Assembly: GCA_902606065.1 (NCBI GenBank)
Contig: CACLEX010000004.1
Location: forward strand, 1-42,685
Source of the DNA: an uncultured Pelagibacteraceae bacterium
GTDB lineage: Bacteria; Pseudomonadota; Alphaproteobacteria; Pelagibacterales; Pelagibacteraceae
Direction: 5' to 3'
DNA length: 42,685 bases
Position 1 is the first letter of the stretch. Each line of letters starts with the position of its first letter. Below the pieces are notes generated by a model. That model worked only from the letters and a program-made list of their open reading frames with translations. It was not told the DNA's origin and did not search any database. The position numbers and the translations under genes were made by a program. This document shows, piece after piece, positions 1-7,937 of the stretch.

Positions 1-279
1 CCCGATTTTATATTGACAAATATTGGTGGGGGTAAACAGGAAATATTAGGATTGTATTTAAAAAAAAACCTTAAGTTTAAAACAACTATTCTATGTACTG
101 GGGCAGCTATTTCTTTTTTTACCAAAGATCAAGCTCCCGTCAATAACTTTATAGATCGATACTACCTTGGTTGGATTGTCAGATTGATATTTAGTCCTTT
201 AATTTTCCTCAAAAGATACATATATGGTTTAAGACTAATACCAATGGTAATCTTTAGTAAAATAAAAATTATTAAATAA
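1..279 (+). CDS. WecG/TagA/CpsF-family glycosyltransferase, C-terminal fragment
   Basis: Only the last ~92 codons are present; the reading frame is open to the left edge, so the gene starts outside the window. The visible part begins PDFILTNIGGGKQE, matching the PxxxxxxGxxKQE segment of the family, followed by a hydrophobic strand, 'GAAISFF', a degenerate 'QAP' and the family's terminal 'GWIVRLIFSPLIFLKRYI' (W-x-x-R-L ... P ... RY). Family members add an N-acetylmannosamine or related sugar to a polyprenyl-linked intermediate at the cytoplasmic membrane face during teichoic acid, enterobacterial common antigen or exopolysaccharide assembly. The sugar cannot be read from this fragment. It lies directly upstream of GDP-fucose synthesis genes, consistent with a surface polysaccharide locus. 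Family confident, substrate unknown. Confidence 0.8.
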   Translation, partial: PDFILTNIGGGKQEILGLYLKKNLKFKTTILCTGAAISFFTKDQAPVNNFIDRYYLGWIVRLIFSPLIFLKRYIYGLRLIPMVIFSKIKIIK

Positions 280-329
280 CTAGTTCTAGAATTAAAGTAT
301 TAGTTATATTATATAAGCATAACTAGTTC
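276..329. repeat. Paired 11-bp repeats with palindromic core ahead of gmd
   Basis: The 11-mer ATAACTAGTTC occurs twice, at 276-286 and 319-329; its AACTAGTT core is itself palindromic. Between them, TAGTTAT at 301-307 is an inverted copy of the ATAACTA in both 11-mers, so alternative hairpins are possible. The intergenic gap (280-353) also holds the likely gmd promoter (AT-rich hexamers near 305-316). It could be an operator or chance in AT-rich DNA; function is unknown. Confidence 0.4.
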
Positions 330-353
330 ATAACTTATAATTTTTAAAATTTT

Positions 354-1397
354 ATGAAAAAAAAGAAAGCATTAATATTTGGAGTTACAGGCCAAGATGG
401 TGCATATTTATCAAAATTTTTATTAAATAAAAATTATATTGTTTATGGAGTTAAAAGGAGGTCATCTATTATTAACACTCAAAGAGTTGATGATATTTAT
501 AAAGATATAAATTATAAGTCAAATTTTATTTTACTTTATGGAGATTTAACTGATGCGTCTTCAATATTAAATTTGATAAAAAAAACAAATCCAAGAGAAA
601 TATATAACCTCGCAGCACAATCCCATGTAAAAGTTTCTTTTGAAGTCCCAGAGTATTCTGCTGATGTAAATGGTCTTGGAACCCTAAGAATTTTAGAAGC
701 CATAAGAAGTTTAAATTTAGAAAAAAAAGTAAAATTTTATCAAGCGGGCACCTCGGAAATGTTTGGAAGTACAAAAGAAAAATTTCAAAATGAAAAAACA
801 TCTTTCCATCCAGTAAGTCCCTATGGTGTTTCAAAATGTTTTGCTCATTGGATTACTAAAAATTATAGAGAAGCATATGGAATATATGCATGTAATGGAA
901 TCTTATTTAATCATGAAAGCCCTATTAGAGGAGAAACTTTTGTAACAAGAAAAATTATACAAGGTCTTGTAAGAATAAAACAAAACTATCAAAAAAAATT
1001 ATTTTTAGGCAATCTATATTCAAAGAGAGATTGGGGGCACGCTAGAGATTATGTAGAAGCTATGTGGAAAATGCTTCAACAAAAAAAGCCTGATGATTAT
1101 GTAATTGGTACAGGAAAAACTTTTACAATTAAAGAATTTGTAAATATAGCTACGAAAAAAATGGGATTAAACATAAAATGGATTGGTAGAGGCATTAAAG
1201 AAAAAGCTATAGATATTAAAAGTAAGAAAATTATTATTGAATGCAGAAAAAGATATTTTAGGCCTTTAGAGGTAGATTATTTGAAAGGTAATGCCACTAA
1301 AGCAAAAAAAATATTAAAATGGTCTCCAAAAACATCTATCGATAGTCTTATAGATGAAATGATTAAACATGAACTAAATAATAATGATCAATATTAA
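354..1397 (+). CDS. gmd: GDP-mannose 4,6-dehydratase
   Basis: Converts GDP-D-mannose to GDP-4-keto-6-deoxy-D-mannose, the first step toward GDP-L-fucose and related deoxysugars, in the cytoplasm. This is an extended short-chain dehydrogenase. The N-terminal NADP fold shows GVTGQDGAYL near residues 10-20, the 'GTSEMFG' catalytic Thr/Glu segment near 132-138, and 'SPYGVSK' carrying the Tyr-x-x-x-Lys pair near 155-162. 'HESPIRGETFVTRKI' followed by 'RDWGHARDYVEAMW' is diagnostic for Gmd and separates it from dTDP-glucose dehydratases. Length (347) is normal. Its last 14 bases overlap the start of the GDP-fucose synthase gene, so the two form a translationally coupled pair in a surface polysaccharide island. 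Confidence 0.97.
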   Translation: MKKKKALIFGVTGQDGAYLSKFLLNKNYIVYGVKRRSSIINTQRVDDIYKDINYKSNFILLYGDLTDASSILNLIKKTNPREIYNLAAQSHVKVSFEVPEYSADVNGLGTLRILEAIRSLNLEKKVKFYQAGTSEMFGSTKEKFQNEKTSFHPVSPYGVSKCFAHWITKNYREAYGIYACNGILFNHESPIRGETFVTRKIIQGLVRIKQNYQKKLFLGNLYSKRDWGHARDYVEAMWKMLQQKKPDDYVIGTGKTFTIKEFVNIATKKMGLNIKWIGRGIKEKAIDIKSKKIIIECRKRYFRPLEVDYLKGNATKAKKILKWSPKTSIDSLIDEMIKHELNNNDQY

Positions 1398-2325
1398 TAG
1401 TAAAGTATTTATTGCAGGCCATAATGGAATGCTAGGTTCATCGATATTTAGAGAGCTGAAAAAAAAAGGATATAAAAACATAATCACAATTAACAAAAAA
1501 AAACTAGATTTAAGAAACCAAAATGCAGTTAGAATGTTTTTTAAAAAAAAAAAACCAGATGCTGTAATTATTGCTGCTGCGAAAGTTGGTGGAATAAAAG
1601 CTAACATTCACTATCCAGCAAATTTTATAAATGATAATTTACAAATTCAAACAAATATAATTTCTTCAAGTCACTCTAACAATGTGAAAAAATTAATTTT
1701 ATTTGGCTCGAGTTGTATTTACCCAAAAAGTATAAAAAAACCGATTAAAGAAAGTCAAATTATGTCAGGAGTTTTAGAATCGACAAACGAGAGTTATGCT
1801 ATTGCAAAAATTGCAGGTATTAAGATGATAGAATCTTTCAATAGACAATATAATACAAACTATTTATGCCTTATGCCATGCAATTTGTTTGGCCCAAATG
1901 ATAATTATGATACAAAAAACTCACATTTTTTACCCGCTTTGATAAAGAAAATATATTCGGCAAGTAAAAAAAAAGGAAAAAATAAAGTTGTTAAATTGTG
2001 GGGAACTGGAAAACCTAAGAGAGAAGTTTTACATGTTGATGAAGTTGCAAATGCTTGTGAATTCTTCCTTAAAAAAAAAATTAAAAAAACTATAATCAAC
2101 ATTGGTTCCCCAATAGAAATGACTATAAAAAATTATGCTAGTTTGATCAGGAAAAAAATTGATCCAAAAGTTTTGATAAAATTTAATAATGACAAAAAAT
2201 TAGATGGTGTTATGAGAAAAAAATTAAATCTTTCTCTGGCCAATAGTTATGGATGGAAATCAAAAATGAATTTTATGAGAGTATTAGATGAAGTTATTGA
2301 GGACTATATAAATACTCATAGATAA
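1384..2325 (+). CDS. fcl: GDP-L-fucose synthase (GDP-4-keto-6-deoxymannose 3,5-epimerase/4-reductase)
   Basis: Epimerises and NADPH-reduces the Gmd product to GDP-L-fucose. Visible motifs are the N-terminal dinucleotide loop 'AGHNGMLGSSI', 'AAAKVGGIKAN' typical of Fcl/WcaG, 'FGSSCIYPK' (catalytic Ser, with the family Cys), 'ESYAIAKIAG' (Tyr-x-x-x-Lys) and 'MPCNLFGPNDNYD', which is characteristic of GDP-fucose synthases. At 313 residues it matches the family. It starts inside the last codons of gmd and is followed after 5 bases by a membrane protein gene. Together with gmd it indicates that fucose, or a close relative, is a building block of the cell-surface glycan encoded by this island. Confidence 0.96.
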   Translation: MININSKVFIAGHNGMLGSSIFRELKKKGYKNIITINKKKLDLRNQNAVRMFFKKKKPDAVIIAAAKVGGIKANIHYPANFINDNLQIQTNIISSSHSNNVKKLILFGSSCIYPKSIKKPIKESQIMSGVLESTNESYAIAKIAGIKMIESFNRQYNTNYLCLMPCNLFGPNDNYDTKNSHFLPALIKKIYSASKKKGKNKVVKLWGTGKPKREVLHVDEVANACEFFLKKKIKKTIINIGSPIEMTIKNYASLIRKKIDPKVLIKFNNDKKLDGVMRKKLNLSLANSYGWKSKMNFMRVLDEVIEDYINTHR

Positions 2326-2330
2326 ATAGT

Positions 2331-3971
2331 ATGATTTTTTTTCAAATACTTATATTTATTGTAAGTATCTTTCTATTGTCATTGTCTATTTCTGGATATG
2401 GAAGATTAGTAAATTTTAATTTTAAAAATAATTTTTTTTTAGATATATTTTTAGGCTTTATATTAATATCTTTAACAATAACCTTAGTTCATTTTTTTTT
2501 TAAAATAAATCTTATTATTAGTTTTGCGATTTTTATTTTGGGGCTATTCTTTTTTTTTTATAAAAAAAAAATAATCCTACAGAATTTAATTAAAAATGAA
2601 AACTTCTACAGCTTTATAATACTTATTTTATTAATACCTATTTTTTTATCTCAAAAATATCATGAAGATTTTGGATATTATCATTTACCATATGCACTTG
2701 GTTTCATTGAGGAAAAAATAATCTTTGGATTTGCAAATATTGATAAATCTTATATCTATAACTCTATTTGGTTGAATTTATATTCAATCTTTTTTTTAAG
2801 TGATAAAAATTTTAATTTTTTAACTTTACCTAGTTTTTTATTATTTGTAGCGTTCGTACTTTTTTCTTTTCAACAATTAATTTCAAAAAATGACAAATTA
2901 GCAAGTGATTATTTTCTGCTTACAACAATATTTTATTTCATTCTAAAATTTACTAGAATTTCTGAGTTTGGAGTAGATTTACCGACATCTATTTTTTCCA
3001 TTCTGAGTATTTATTTTTTCTTAAAGTTTTCTGAAGTAGATCTGATAAGTGAAAGAAAAGAATATTTTTTTTTAATTTCAATTTTTACTTTTTTTTCAAT
3101 TCTAATAAAATTAAGCACAATCCCTCTCATTTTATTACCAATTTTCCTTTACTTGAAACATTTCAAAGTTTTGAAATTTGATATTTTTAATTTTAAGTTT
3201 TTATTAATATATAGTTTATTAACAATATTTTTAATTCAACAATTTATCTATACTGGATGCTTTTTTTTTCCATCCAAACTGACATGCTTAAATGTAAGTT
3301 GGTTTAGTGAGGAAAATTTAGAATTATCAAAACAACTTAAATTAATTAATAAAAGTTATGGTGTAGCAAATGATATTTATACTCCCAGGGAATATCTTGA
3401 AAATTTTAATTGGTTAAGTTTTTGGTTTAAGAGAAACTTTGTTGAGATTTCAGAACACCTCTTAACTATAATTCTGCCATTGTTGTTATTTTTTTCGATA
3501 CAAAAACAAAAGATTAATCATAGATTTATTTTAAAAGATAAGTTAGGGCTATATATTTTTTTATTCTTTGGTTTTTTATTTTGGCTTAATTTTTCTCCAG
3601 TTTATAGGTTTGCAATACATCTATTTTTGACTCTAATTTTTGTTCTGCTGATCAATAGTTCAATATCAAAAAATTTTTCAAAAAAATTTTTTTTCATTTT
3701 TATGATAACTTTTATTCTATACAGTTTTTCAAAAAATATGATAAGATTAAATAAAGTTGATACTATATTTTTTGGTATCTTAAAAATAGATAATGCATTT
3801 ATACTTAATGAAAAAAATACTAACGAGTTAGTAAAAATTTATCAGCCCGACATTAAGAATAACTCATCAAATGGTTGGCAAGGTAGACTTTGTTGGGATA
3901 TTCCATTCATCTGTTCTTCTAACAAACTGCATATTAGAAAAAAAAATGGATATTTAATAATAAATAAATAA
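2331..3971 (+). CDS. Multi-pass membrane protein, possible GT-C-type glycosyltransferase
   Basis: I do not recognise a characterised family. The 546 residues contain about ten or more very hydrophobic Phe/Leu/Ile-rich segments. A loop near residues 110-125 reads KYHEDFGYYHLPYALGF; an acidic residue followed by YHLP in an early external loop resembles the D-x-x-x-YHLP signature of uncharacterised GT-C-like membrane proteins in surface polysaccharide loci. Four cysteines stand out: a pair in one loop (YTGC ... KLTC, around 308-320) and a pair near the end (GRLC ... PFIC). A terminal CW-x(n)-PxxC pattern is, as I recall, shared by hypothetical proteins of this type. It sits between fcl and a DPM1-like glycosyltransferase, so a sugar-transferring or polymerising role is inferred only. 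Confidence 0.6.
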   Translation: MIFFQILIFIVSIFLLSLSISGYGRLVNFNFKNNFFLDIFLGFILISLTITLVHFFFKINLIISFAIFILGLFFFFYKKKIILQNLIKNENFYSFIILILLIPIFLSQKYHEDFGYYHLPYALGFIEEKIIFGFANIDKSYIYNSIWLNLYSIFFLSDKNFNFLTLPSFLLFVAFVLFSFQQLISKNDKLASDYFLLTTIFYFILKFTRISEFGVDLPTSIFSILSIYFFLKFSEVDLISERKEYFFLISIFTFFSILIKLSTIPLILLPIFLYLKHFKVLKFDIFNFKFLLIYSLLTIFLIQQFIYTGCFFFPSKLTCLNVSWFSEENLELSKQLKLINKSYGVANDIYTPREYLENFNWLSFWFKRNFVEISEHLLTIILPLLLFFSIQKQKINHRFILKDKLGLYIFLFFGFLFWLNFSPVYRFAIHLFLTLIFVLLINSSISKNFSKKFFFIFMITFILYSFSKNMIRLNKVDTIFFGILKIDNAFILNEKNTNELVKIYQPDIKNNSSNGWQGRLCWDIPFICSSNKLHIRKKNGYLIINK

Positions 3972-3982
3972 ATTAATTGAAT

Positions 3983-4705
3983 ATGATTAATAGAGAAACA
4001 TTTAAGTTTTCAATTATAATTCCATGTTATAATGAAAAAGATACAATTGAAAAAATTCTTGAAAAAATAATTCAAAGTTTAAAAAATCATGAAATTTCAA
4101 AATATGAAATCATTATTGTTGATGATTGTTCGAACGATGGCACAAATGAAATATTAAAAAATTTGCCAATTAAAGAAAAAGTTCAAATTTATTTCCACGA
4201 TAGTAATTTAGGAAAAGGTGCTGCGATACATACTGCACTTAAACATATAACTGGCGAAATTACTTTAATCCAAGATGCAGATTTAGAGTATGATCCATCT
4301 GATTATGATAAATTATTAATTCCTTTTTTTGAGACAAATGCAGACATAGTTTATGGATCTAGATTCCTTGGTGGTGGGAAATACGTAAGAATACATTTTT
4401 TTTGGCATTATTTAGCAAATAAGATTTTAACTTTTATTTGTAATTTATGTATTAATTTAAATTTAACTGACATGGAAACTGGATATAAAGCATTTAAGTC
4501 TTCAGCTCTAAAAAGTGTAAATCTCAAAGAAAAAAGTTTTTCATTCGAACCAGAAGTAACTATTAAATTAGCAAAAAAAAATTTCAAATTTTTTGAAGTT
4601 CCTATAACCTATAATGGGAGATCATATGAAGAAGGTAAAAAAATTGGTCTAAAAGATGCATTTATTGCTCTAAAAGCTATTATTTTTTATTCTTTCACGA
4701 AGTAA
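3983..4705 (+). CDS. Family 2 glycosyltransferase, dolichyl-phosphate mannosyltransferase (DPM1)-like
   Basis: GT-A fold glycosyltransferase. Residues ~10-20 read 'SIIIPCYNEKDT', followed by 'IIIVDDCSNDGT', the metal-binding 'DADLEYDP' and 'YGSRFLGG', then 'TDMETGYKAFK', which are the ordered motifs of DPM1-like enzymes that load a sugar from a nucleotide donor onto polyprenyl phosphate. It is 240 residues and has no C-terminal membrane anchor, like the short soluble DPM1 class. A TTG six bases upstream is possible, but the ATG is preferred. The adjacent multi-pass protein could use the lipid-linked sugar (inference). It is the last gene of the polysaccharide island before the 5S rRNA. Donor sugar unknown. 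Confidence 0.85.
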   Translation: MINRETFKFSIIIPCYNEKDTIEKILEKIIQSLKNHEISKYEIIIVDDCSNDGTNEILKNLPIKEKVQIYFHDSNLGKGAAIHTALKHITGEITLIQDADLEYDPSDYDKLLIPFFETNADIVYGSRFLGGGKYVRIHFFWHYLANKILTFICNLCINLNLTDMETGYKAFKSSALKSVNLKEKSFSFEPEVTIKLAKKNFKFFEVPITYNGRSYEEGKKIGLKDAFIALKAIIFYSFTK

Positions 4706-4722
4706 ACATTTTTTATTTTTCT

Positions 4723-4750
4723 TTGACTAAAATTTTTCTTTAGGTATAAA
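4723..4750 (+). promoter_or_regulatory. Sigma70-type promoter for the 5S rRNA gene
   Basis: TTGACT (4723-4728) and TATAAA (4745-4750) are separated by 16 bases, close to the -35/-10 consensus. The expected start about 7 bases downstream falls at ~4757, which coincides with the 5' end of the 5S acceptor-like helix (helix I). This suggests the 5S is transcribed on its own, with little or no 5' leader. Confidence 0.7.
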
Positions 4751-4755
4751 TACCT

Positions 4756-4873
4756 CGCCTGGTGATTATAGCGAAGAGGTAATACCCGATCCCATTCCGA
4801 ACTCGGAAGTCAAGCTTTTCAGCGCCGATGGTACTTTGTCTTAAGACATGGAAGAGTAGGACTTTGCCAGGCT
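4756..4873 (+). rRNA. rrf: 5S ribosomal RNA
   Basis: About 118 bases with the classical 5S layout. The terminal helix GCCTGGT (4757-4763) pairs with GCCAGGC (4866-4872), the conserved 'CCCGATCCCATTCCGAACTCGGAAG' core of loops B/C starts near 4785, and 'GCGCCGATGGTA' and 'GGAAGAGTAGG' occur further on. No 16S or 23S lies upstream in the window; instead a glycosyltransferase gene ends 50 bases before it. Downstream, rpmJ starts 16 bases after the 3' end with no visible terminator, so the transcript may read into rpmJ. Exact termini are uncertain by one or two bases. Confidence 0.93.
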
Positions 4874-4888
4874 AAACTCTTTAAAATT

Positions 4889-5014
4889 ATGAAAATTAAA
4901 AGTTCACTGAAATCAATCAAAAGAAGAGATTTAAATTCCAAACTTGTAAGACGTAGAGGAAGAGTTTATATAATTAACAAATCTAATCCTAAATTTAAAG
5001 CAAGACAAAAATAA
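4889..5014 (+). CDS. rpmJ: 50S ribosomal protein L36
   Basis: A 41-codon gene reading [14 protein letters not shown] ... [21 protein letters not shown], the cysteine-free long form of L36 typical of alphaproteobacteria (basic, ends KFKARQ). L36 is a small 23S-binding protein of the large subunit near domains II/VI. It sits between the 5S rRNA and a small oxidase subunit gene, with only 5 bases to the next start. No Shine-Dalgarno is evident, so expression may depend on read-through from the 5S promoter. Identity is clear despite the length. Confidence 0.93.
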   Translation: MKIKSSLKSIKRRDLNSKLVRRRGRVYIINKSNPKFKARQK

Positions 5015-5019
5015 TTTTT

Positions 5020-5130
5020 ATGGATAATGAAAACCATAAAAAAACTTGGAATAGTTTTACCAAATTTGTGTTGTGGGGAACTGTCGCGGTAGTGTTAGTA
5101 TTGGTACTAATGGCGATATTCTTATTATAG
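5020..5130 (+). CDS. aa3-type cytochrome c oxidase subunit IV-like small membrane protein
   Basis: A 36-residue protein with a short polar N-terminus (MDNENHKKTWNSFTKFVLW) and one membrane helix (GTVAVVLVLVLMAIFLL). The H-x-x-T-x-x-x-F-x-K-x-x-x-W pattern before a single helix fits the bacterial aa3 oxidase subunit IV family (PF07835), a tiny accessory subunit of heme-copper oxidases. In other alphaproteobacteria a gene of this family commonly sits just upstream of pntAA, as here, with 9 bases to the next start. Its role in the oxidase is largely structural or unknown. The call rests on pattern and position. Confidence 0.7.
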   Translation: MDNENHKKTWNSFTKFVLWGTVAVVLVLVLMAIFLL

Positions 5131-5139
5131 AATTTTTCA

Positions 5140-6228
5140 ATGAAAATCGGATCAGTTTCAGAAAATCAAAAAAAAGAAAAAAGAATTTCAATTACTCCTG
5201 AAATCGCCAAAAAGTATATTTCAATAGGATTTGAAGTTCATTTGTCAAAAAATTATGGAGTCCACTTAGGAATTTCTGATGATAAATTTAAAAATTTAGG
5301 TGTTAAATTTTCAGATGATGAAAATGAAGTCATAAATCTTTCAAACATAATTGTCCAGTTAGGATTATTGTCTGAGGATAAATGTTCATTAATCAAAGAA
5401 GATAAAACTCTTGTTGGTGTTTTAAACCCTTATGATAACAAAGAAAGATTAGACAAATTAAAGCAAAAAAAAATAAATCTCTTTTCATTAGAATTATTAC
5501 CAAGGATAACCAGAGCTCAATCAATGGACATCTTGTCTTCTCAAGCGAATCTAGCTGGATACAAAGCAGTAATTGAGTCATTTGCTTATTTTGAGAAAGC
5601 TATTCCTATGATGATGACAGCCGCTGGTACAATTCCAGCAGCAAAGATTTTAGTTGTTGGAGCTGGTGTTGCCGGCTTACAAGCAATAGCAACCGCAAAA
5701 AGAATGGGGGGTATTGTTTTTGCTACAGATGTAAGAATGGCATCAAAAGAACAAGTTGAAAGTTTAGGTGGAAAATTTTTAACGGTCGAAGGTACTGAAA
5801 ATTTAGAAACTGAAGGTGGCTATGCGAAGGAGGCCTCTGATGAATTTAAAAAAAAACAAGAGGTATTACTTTCTGAAACTTTAAAAAAAATTGATATTGT
5901 TATTTGCACGGCATTGGTACCTGGGAAAAAAGCACCTGTGATTATCAAAGAGGATATGATCAATTATATGCAAGCTGGATCTGTTATTTATGACTTAGCC
6001 GCTGTACAGGGTGGCAACACTGCATTTACAAAAGCAGATGAAATTATTGAAAAAAATGGAGTAAAAATTATGGGTGAAAGTAATATTTTAAATAAATTAC
6101 CAGTGTCTGCCTCTAGTTTATACGCAAAAAATATGTTTAATTTCATTGAGAACTTATTTGATAAAGAAAATAAAAAATTAAATATTAATTTAGAAGACGA
6201 AATAATAGAAAAAACACTTATTAAATAA
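5140..6228 (+). CDS. pntAA: NAD(P) transhydrogenase subunit alpha part 1 (NAD-binding, dI)
   Basis: Peripheral dI component of the proton-translocating transhydrogenase, which uses the proton gradient to pass hydride from NADH to NADP+. The N-terminus 'KKEKRISITPEIAKKY' is the alanine-dehydrogenase/PNT-like start. 'PRITRAQSMDILSSQANLAGY' (~121-141) is the RQD-loop region, and GAGVAG (~174-179) is the NAD-binding turn. The gene is split, with the membrane part encoded separately, as usual for alphaproteobacteria. It is followed after 3 bases by pntAB. In a SAR11-like cell this complex would be a main NADPH source (inference). Confidence 0.96.
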   Translation: MKIGSVSENQKKEKRISITPEIAKKYISIGFEVHLSKNYGVHLGISDDKFKNLGVKFSDDENEVINLSNIIVQLGLLSEDKCSLIKEDKTLVGVLNPYDNKERLDKLKQKKINLFSLELLPRITRAQSMDILSSQANLAGYKAVIESFAYFEKAIPMMMTAAGTIPAAKILVVGAGVAGLQAIATAKRMGGIVFATDVRMASKEQVESLGGKFLTVEGTENLETEGGYAKEASDEFKKKQEVLLSETLKKIDIVICTALVPGKKAPVIIKEDMINYMQAGSVIYDLAAVQGGNTAFTKADEIIEKNGVKIMGESNILNKLPVSASSLYAKNMFNFIENLFDKENKKLNINLEDEIIEKTLIK

Positions 6229-6231
6229 AAT

Positions 6232-6543
6232 ATGGAAATTGATCCTTTAATATTCAGATTAAGTATATTTATCCTTTCAATATTTGTAGGGTATTATGTT
6301 GTTTGGAGTGTTACTCCATCATTACATACTCCTTTAATGTCAGTTACTAACGCAATCTCATCTGTAATTATTGTTGGGGCAATAATTGCAGGGTTATCTA
6401 GTAACGAAGATAGTGTGTTTAATATTTCTAGTATTTTTGGTTTTTTAGCTATTGCATTGGCGGCGATAAATATTTTTGGTGGTTTTTTAGTAACCCAAAG
6501 AATGCTTGCGATGTACAAAAAAAAGAAAAAGGATAAAAAATGA
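6232..6543 (+). CDS. pntAB: NAD(P) transhydrogenase subunit alpha part 2 (membrane, dII)
   Basis: A 103-residue membrane segment of the transhydrogenase alpha subunit with three to four helices. Diagnostic text includes 'GYYVVWSVTPSLHTPLMSVTNAISSVIIVGAI', in which the HTPLMSxTNAISS stretch lines part of the proton channel with PntB. It ends in a Lys-rich cytoplasmic tail. The stop overlaps the pntB start by four bases (ATGA), indicating coupled translation. Confidence 0.96.
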   Translation: MEIDPLIFRLSIFILSIFVGYYVVWSVTPSLHTPLMSVTNAISSVIIVGAIIAGLSSNEDSVFNISSIFGFLAIALAAINIFGGFLVTQRMLAMYKKKKKDKK

Positions 6544-7937
6544 TATCAGCAAACTTATCAGCAATATTTTACCTAGTTTCTGGTGTGCTCTTTATTTTAG
6601 CTTTAAGAGGTCTGTCATCTCCTGAAACATCAAGACAAGGTAATTTTTTTGGTATTCTTGGAATGATAATAGCTGTAACTGTAACTTTTTTATCTACTGG
6701 TAATTTTTCGACCGGATTTGTATATGTTCTAATATTCATCTTAGTTGGGGGTTCTTTAGGAGCTTTCATAGCTTATAAGATACCAATGACAGCAATGCCT
6801 GAATTAGTAGCTGGGTTTCATAGCTTAGTTGGGCTCGCTGCAGTATTTGTTGCAATATCAGCTTTTTTAAATCCTGAAGCATTTAATCTTGGAAGCCCAG
6901 GAAACATAAAGCTTGGTAGTTTAATAGAAATGTCAATTGGAGCGGCTGTTGGAGCTATCACATTCTCTGGTTCAATAATTGCCTTTTTAAAGTTACAAGG
7001 AATAATGTCAGGTTCACCAATCACCTTTAAAGGTCAACACCCATTAAACGCTATAATTTTAATTTCAATAATCGTTTTAATTTATTTGTTATGTTCAACG
7101 CAATCATCGAACTTATTTTGGATTCTGTTAGGTGTCTCATTTTTAATTGGATTTCTTTTAATAATCCCAATTGGTGGGGCTGATATGCCAGTAGTTATTT
7201 CTATGCTTAATTCTTATTCAGGCTGGGCAGCTGCTGGTATCGGATTTACTCTAGAAAATACAGCTTTAATAATTACTGGTGCGCTTGTTGGATCATCTGG
7301 AGCAATATTATCATATATAATGTGTAAAGGAATGAATCGTTCATTCTTTAATGTAATCTTAGGTGGATTTGGTGCTACAGATGAAGCCTCTAGTGTTTCT
7401 TCAAAAGAACAGCGACCGGTAAAAAGTGGTAATGCTGATGATGCAGCTTTCTTAATGAAAAATGCTTCATCAGTAATAATAGTACCTGGATATGGAATGG
7501 CAGTTGCTCAAGCTCAGCATGCTTTAAGAGAAATGGTCGATACTTTAAAGAAAAACGATATTAAAGTATCTTATGCCATTCATCCTGTTGCAGGGAGAAT
7601 GCCTGGACATATGAATGTTTTATTAGCAGAGGCTAATGTTCCCTACGACGAAGTTTTTGAATTAGAGGAAATTAATAATGACTTTGCTAATGCAGATGTA
7701 GCATTTGTAATTGGAGCAAATGATGTGACTAACCCAGTTGCAAAAACAGATCCACAAAGTCCAATCTATGGAATGCCAGTTCTAGATGTAGAAAAATGCA
7801 AATCAGTATTATTTGTCAAAAGAAGTCTTTCACCAGGGTATGCGGGTATTGATAATGATCTCTTTTACAAAGAAAACACACTAATGCTTTTTGCAGATGC
7901 GAAAAAAATGACAGAGGATATAACTAAAAATTTATGA
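6540..7937 (+). CDS. pntB: NAD(P) transhydrogenase subunit beta
   Basis: Membrane domain plus NADP(H)-binding dIII of the transhydrogenase. About eight or nine helices fill residues 1-270, including 'AGFHSLVGLAAVFVAI' with the conserved His region and 'GADMPVVISMLNSYSGWAAAGIGFTLEN'. The soluble domain starts near 290 and shows 'VPGYGMAVAQAQHALREM' (NADP-binding loop), 'HPVAGRMPGHMNVLLAEANVPYD', 'IGANDVTNP' and 'VLFVKRSLSPGYAGIDNDLFY', all hallmark PntB segments. Length 465 is normal. The last bases overlap the downstream transaldolase-family start (ATGA), so that enzyme is in the same operon. Confidence 0.97.
   Translation: MISANLSAIFYLVSGVLFILALRGLSSPETSRQGNFFGILGMIIAVTVTFLSTGNFSTGFVYVLIFILVGGSLGAFIAYKIPMTAMPELVAGFHSLVGLAAVFVAISAFLNPEAFNLGSPGNIKLGSLIEMSIGAAVGAITFSGSIIAFLKLQGIMSGSPITFKGQHPLNAIILISIIVLIYLLCSTQSSNLFWILLGVSFLIGFLLIIPIGGADMPVVISMLNSYSGWAAAGIGFTLENTALIITGALVGSSGAILSYIMCKGMNRSFFNVILGGFGATDEASSVSSKEQRPVKSGNADDAAFLMKNASSVIIVPGYGMAVAQAQHALREMVDTLKKNDIKVSYAIHPVAGRMPGHMNVLLAEANVPYDEVFELEEINNDFANADVAFVIGANDVTNPVAKTDPQSPIYGMPVLDVEKCKSVLFVKRSLSPGYAGIDNDLFYKENTLMLFADAKKMTEDITKNL

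Noticed and set aside
526-834. 102-codon minus-strand open frame in gmd
   Set aside because: Shadow of the gmd coding sequence; composition follows from complementing Lys/Asn codons.
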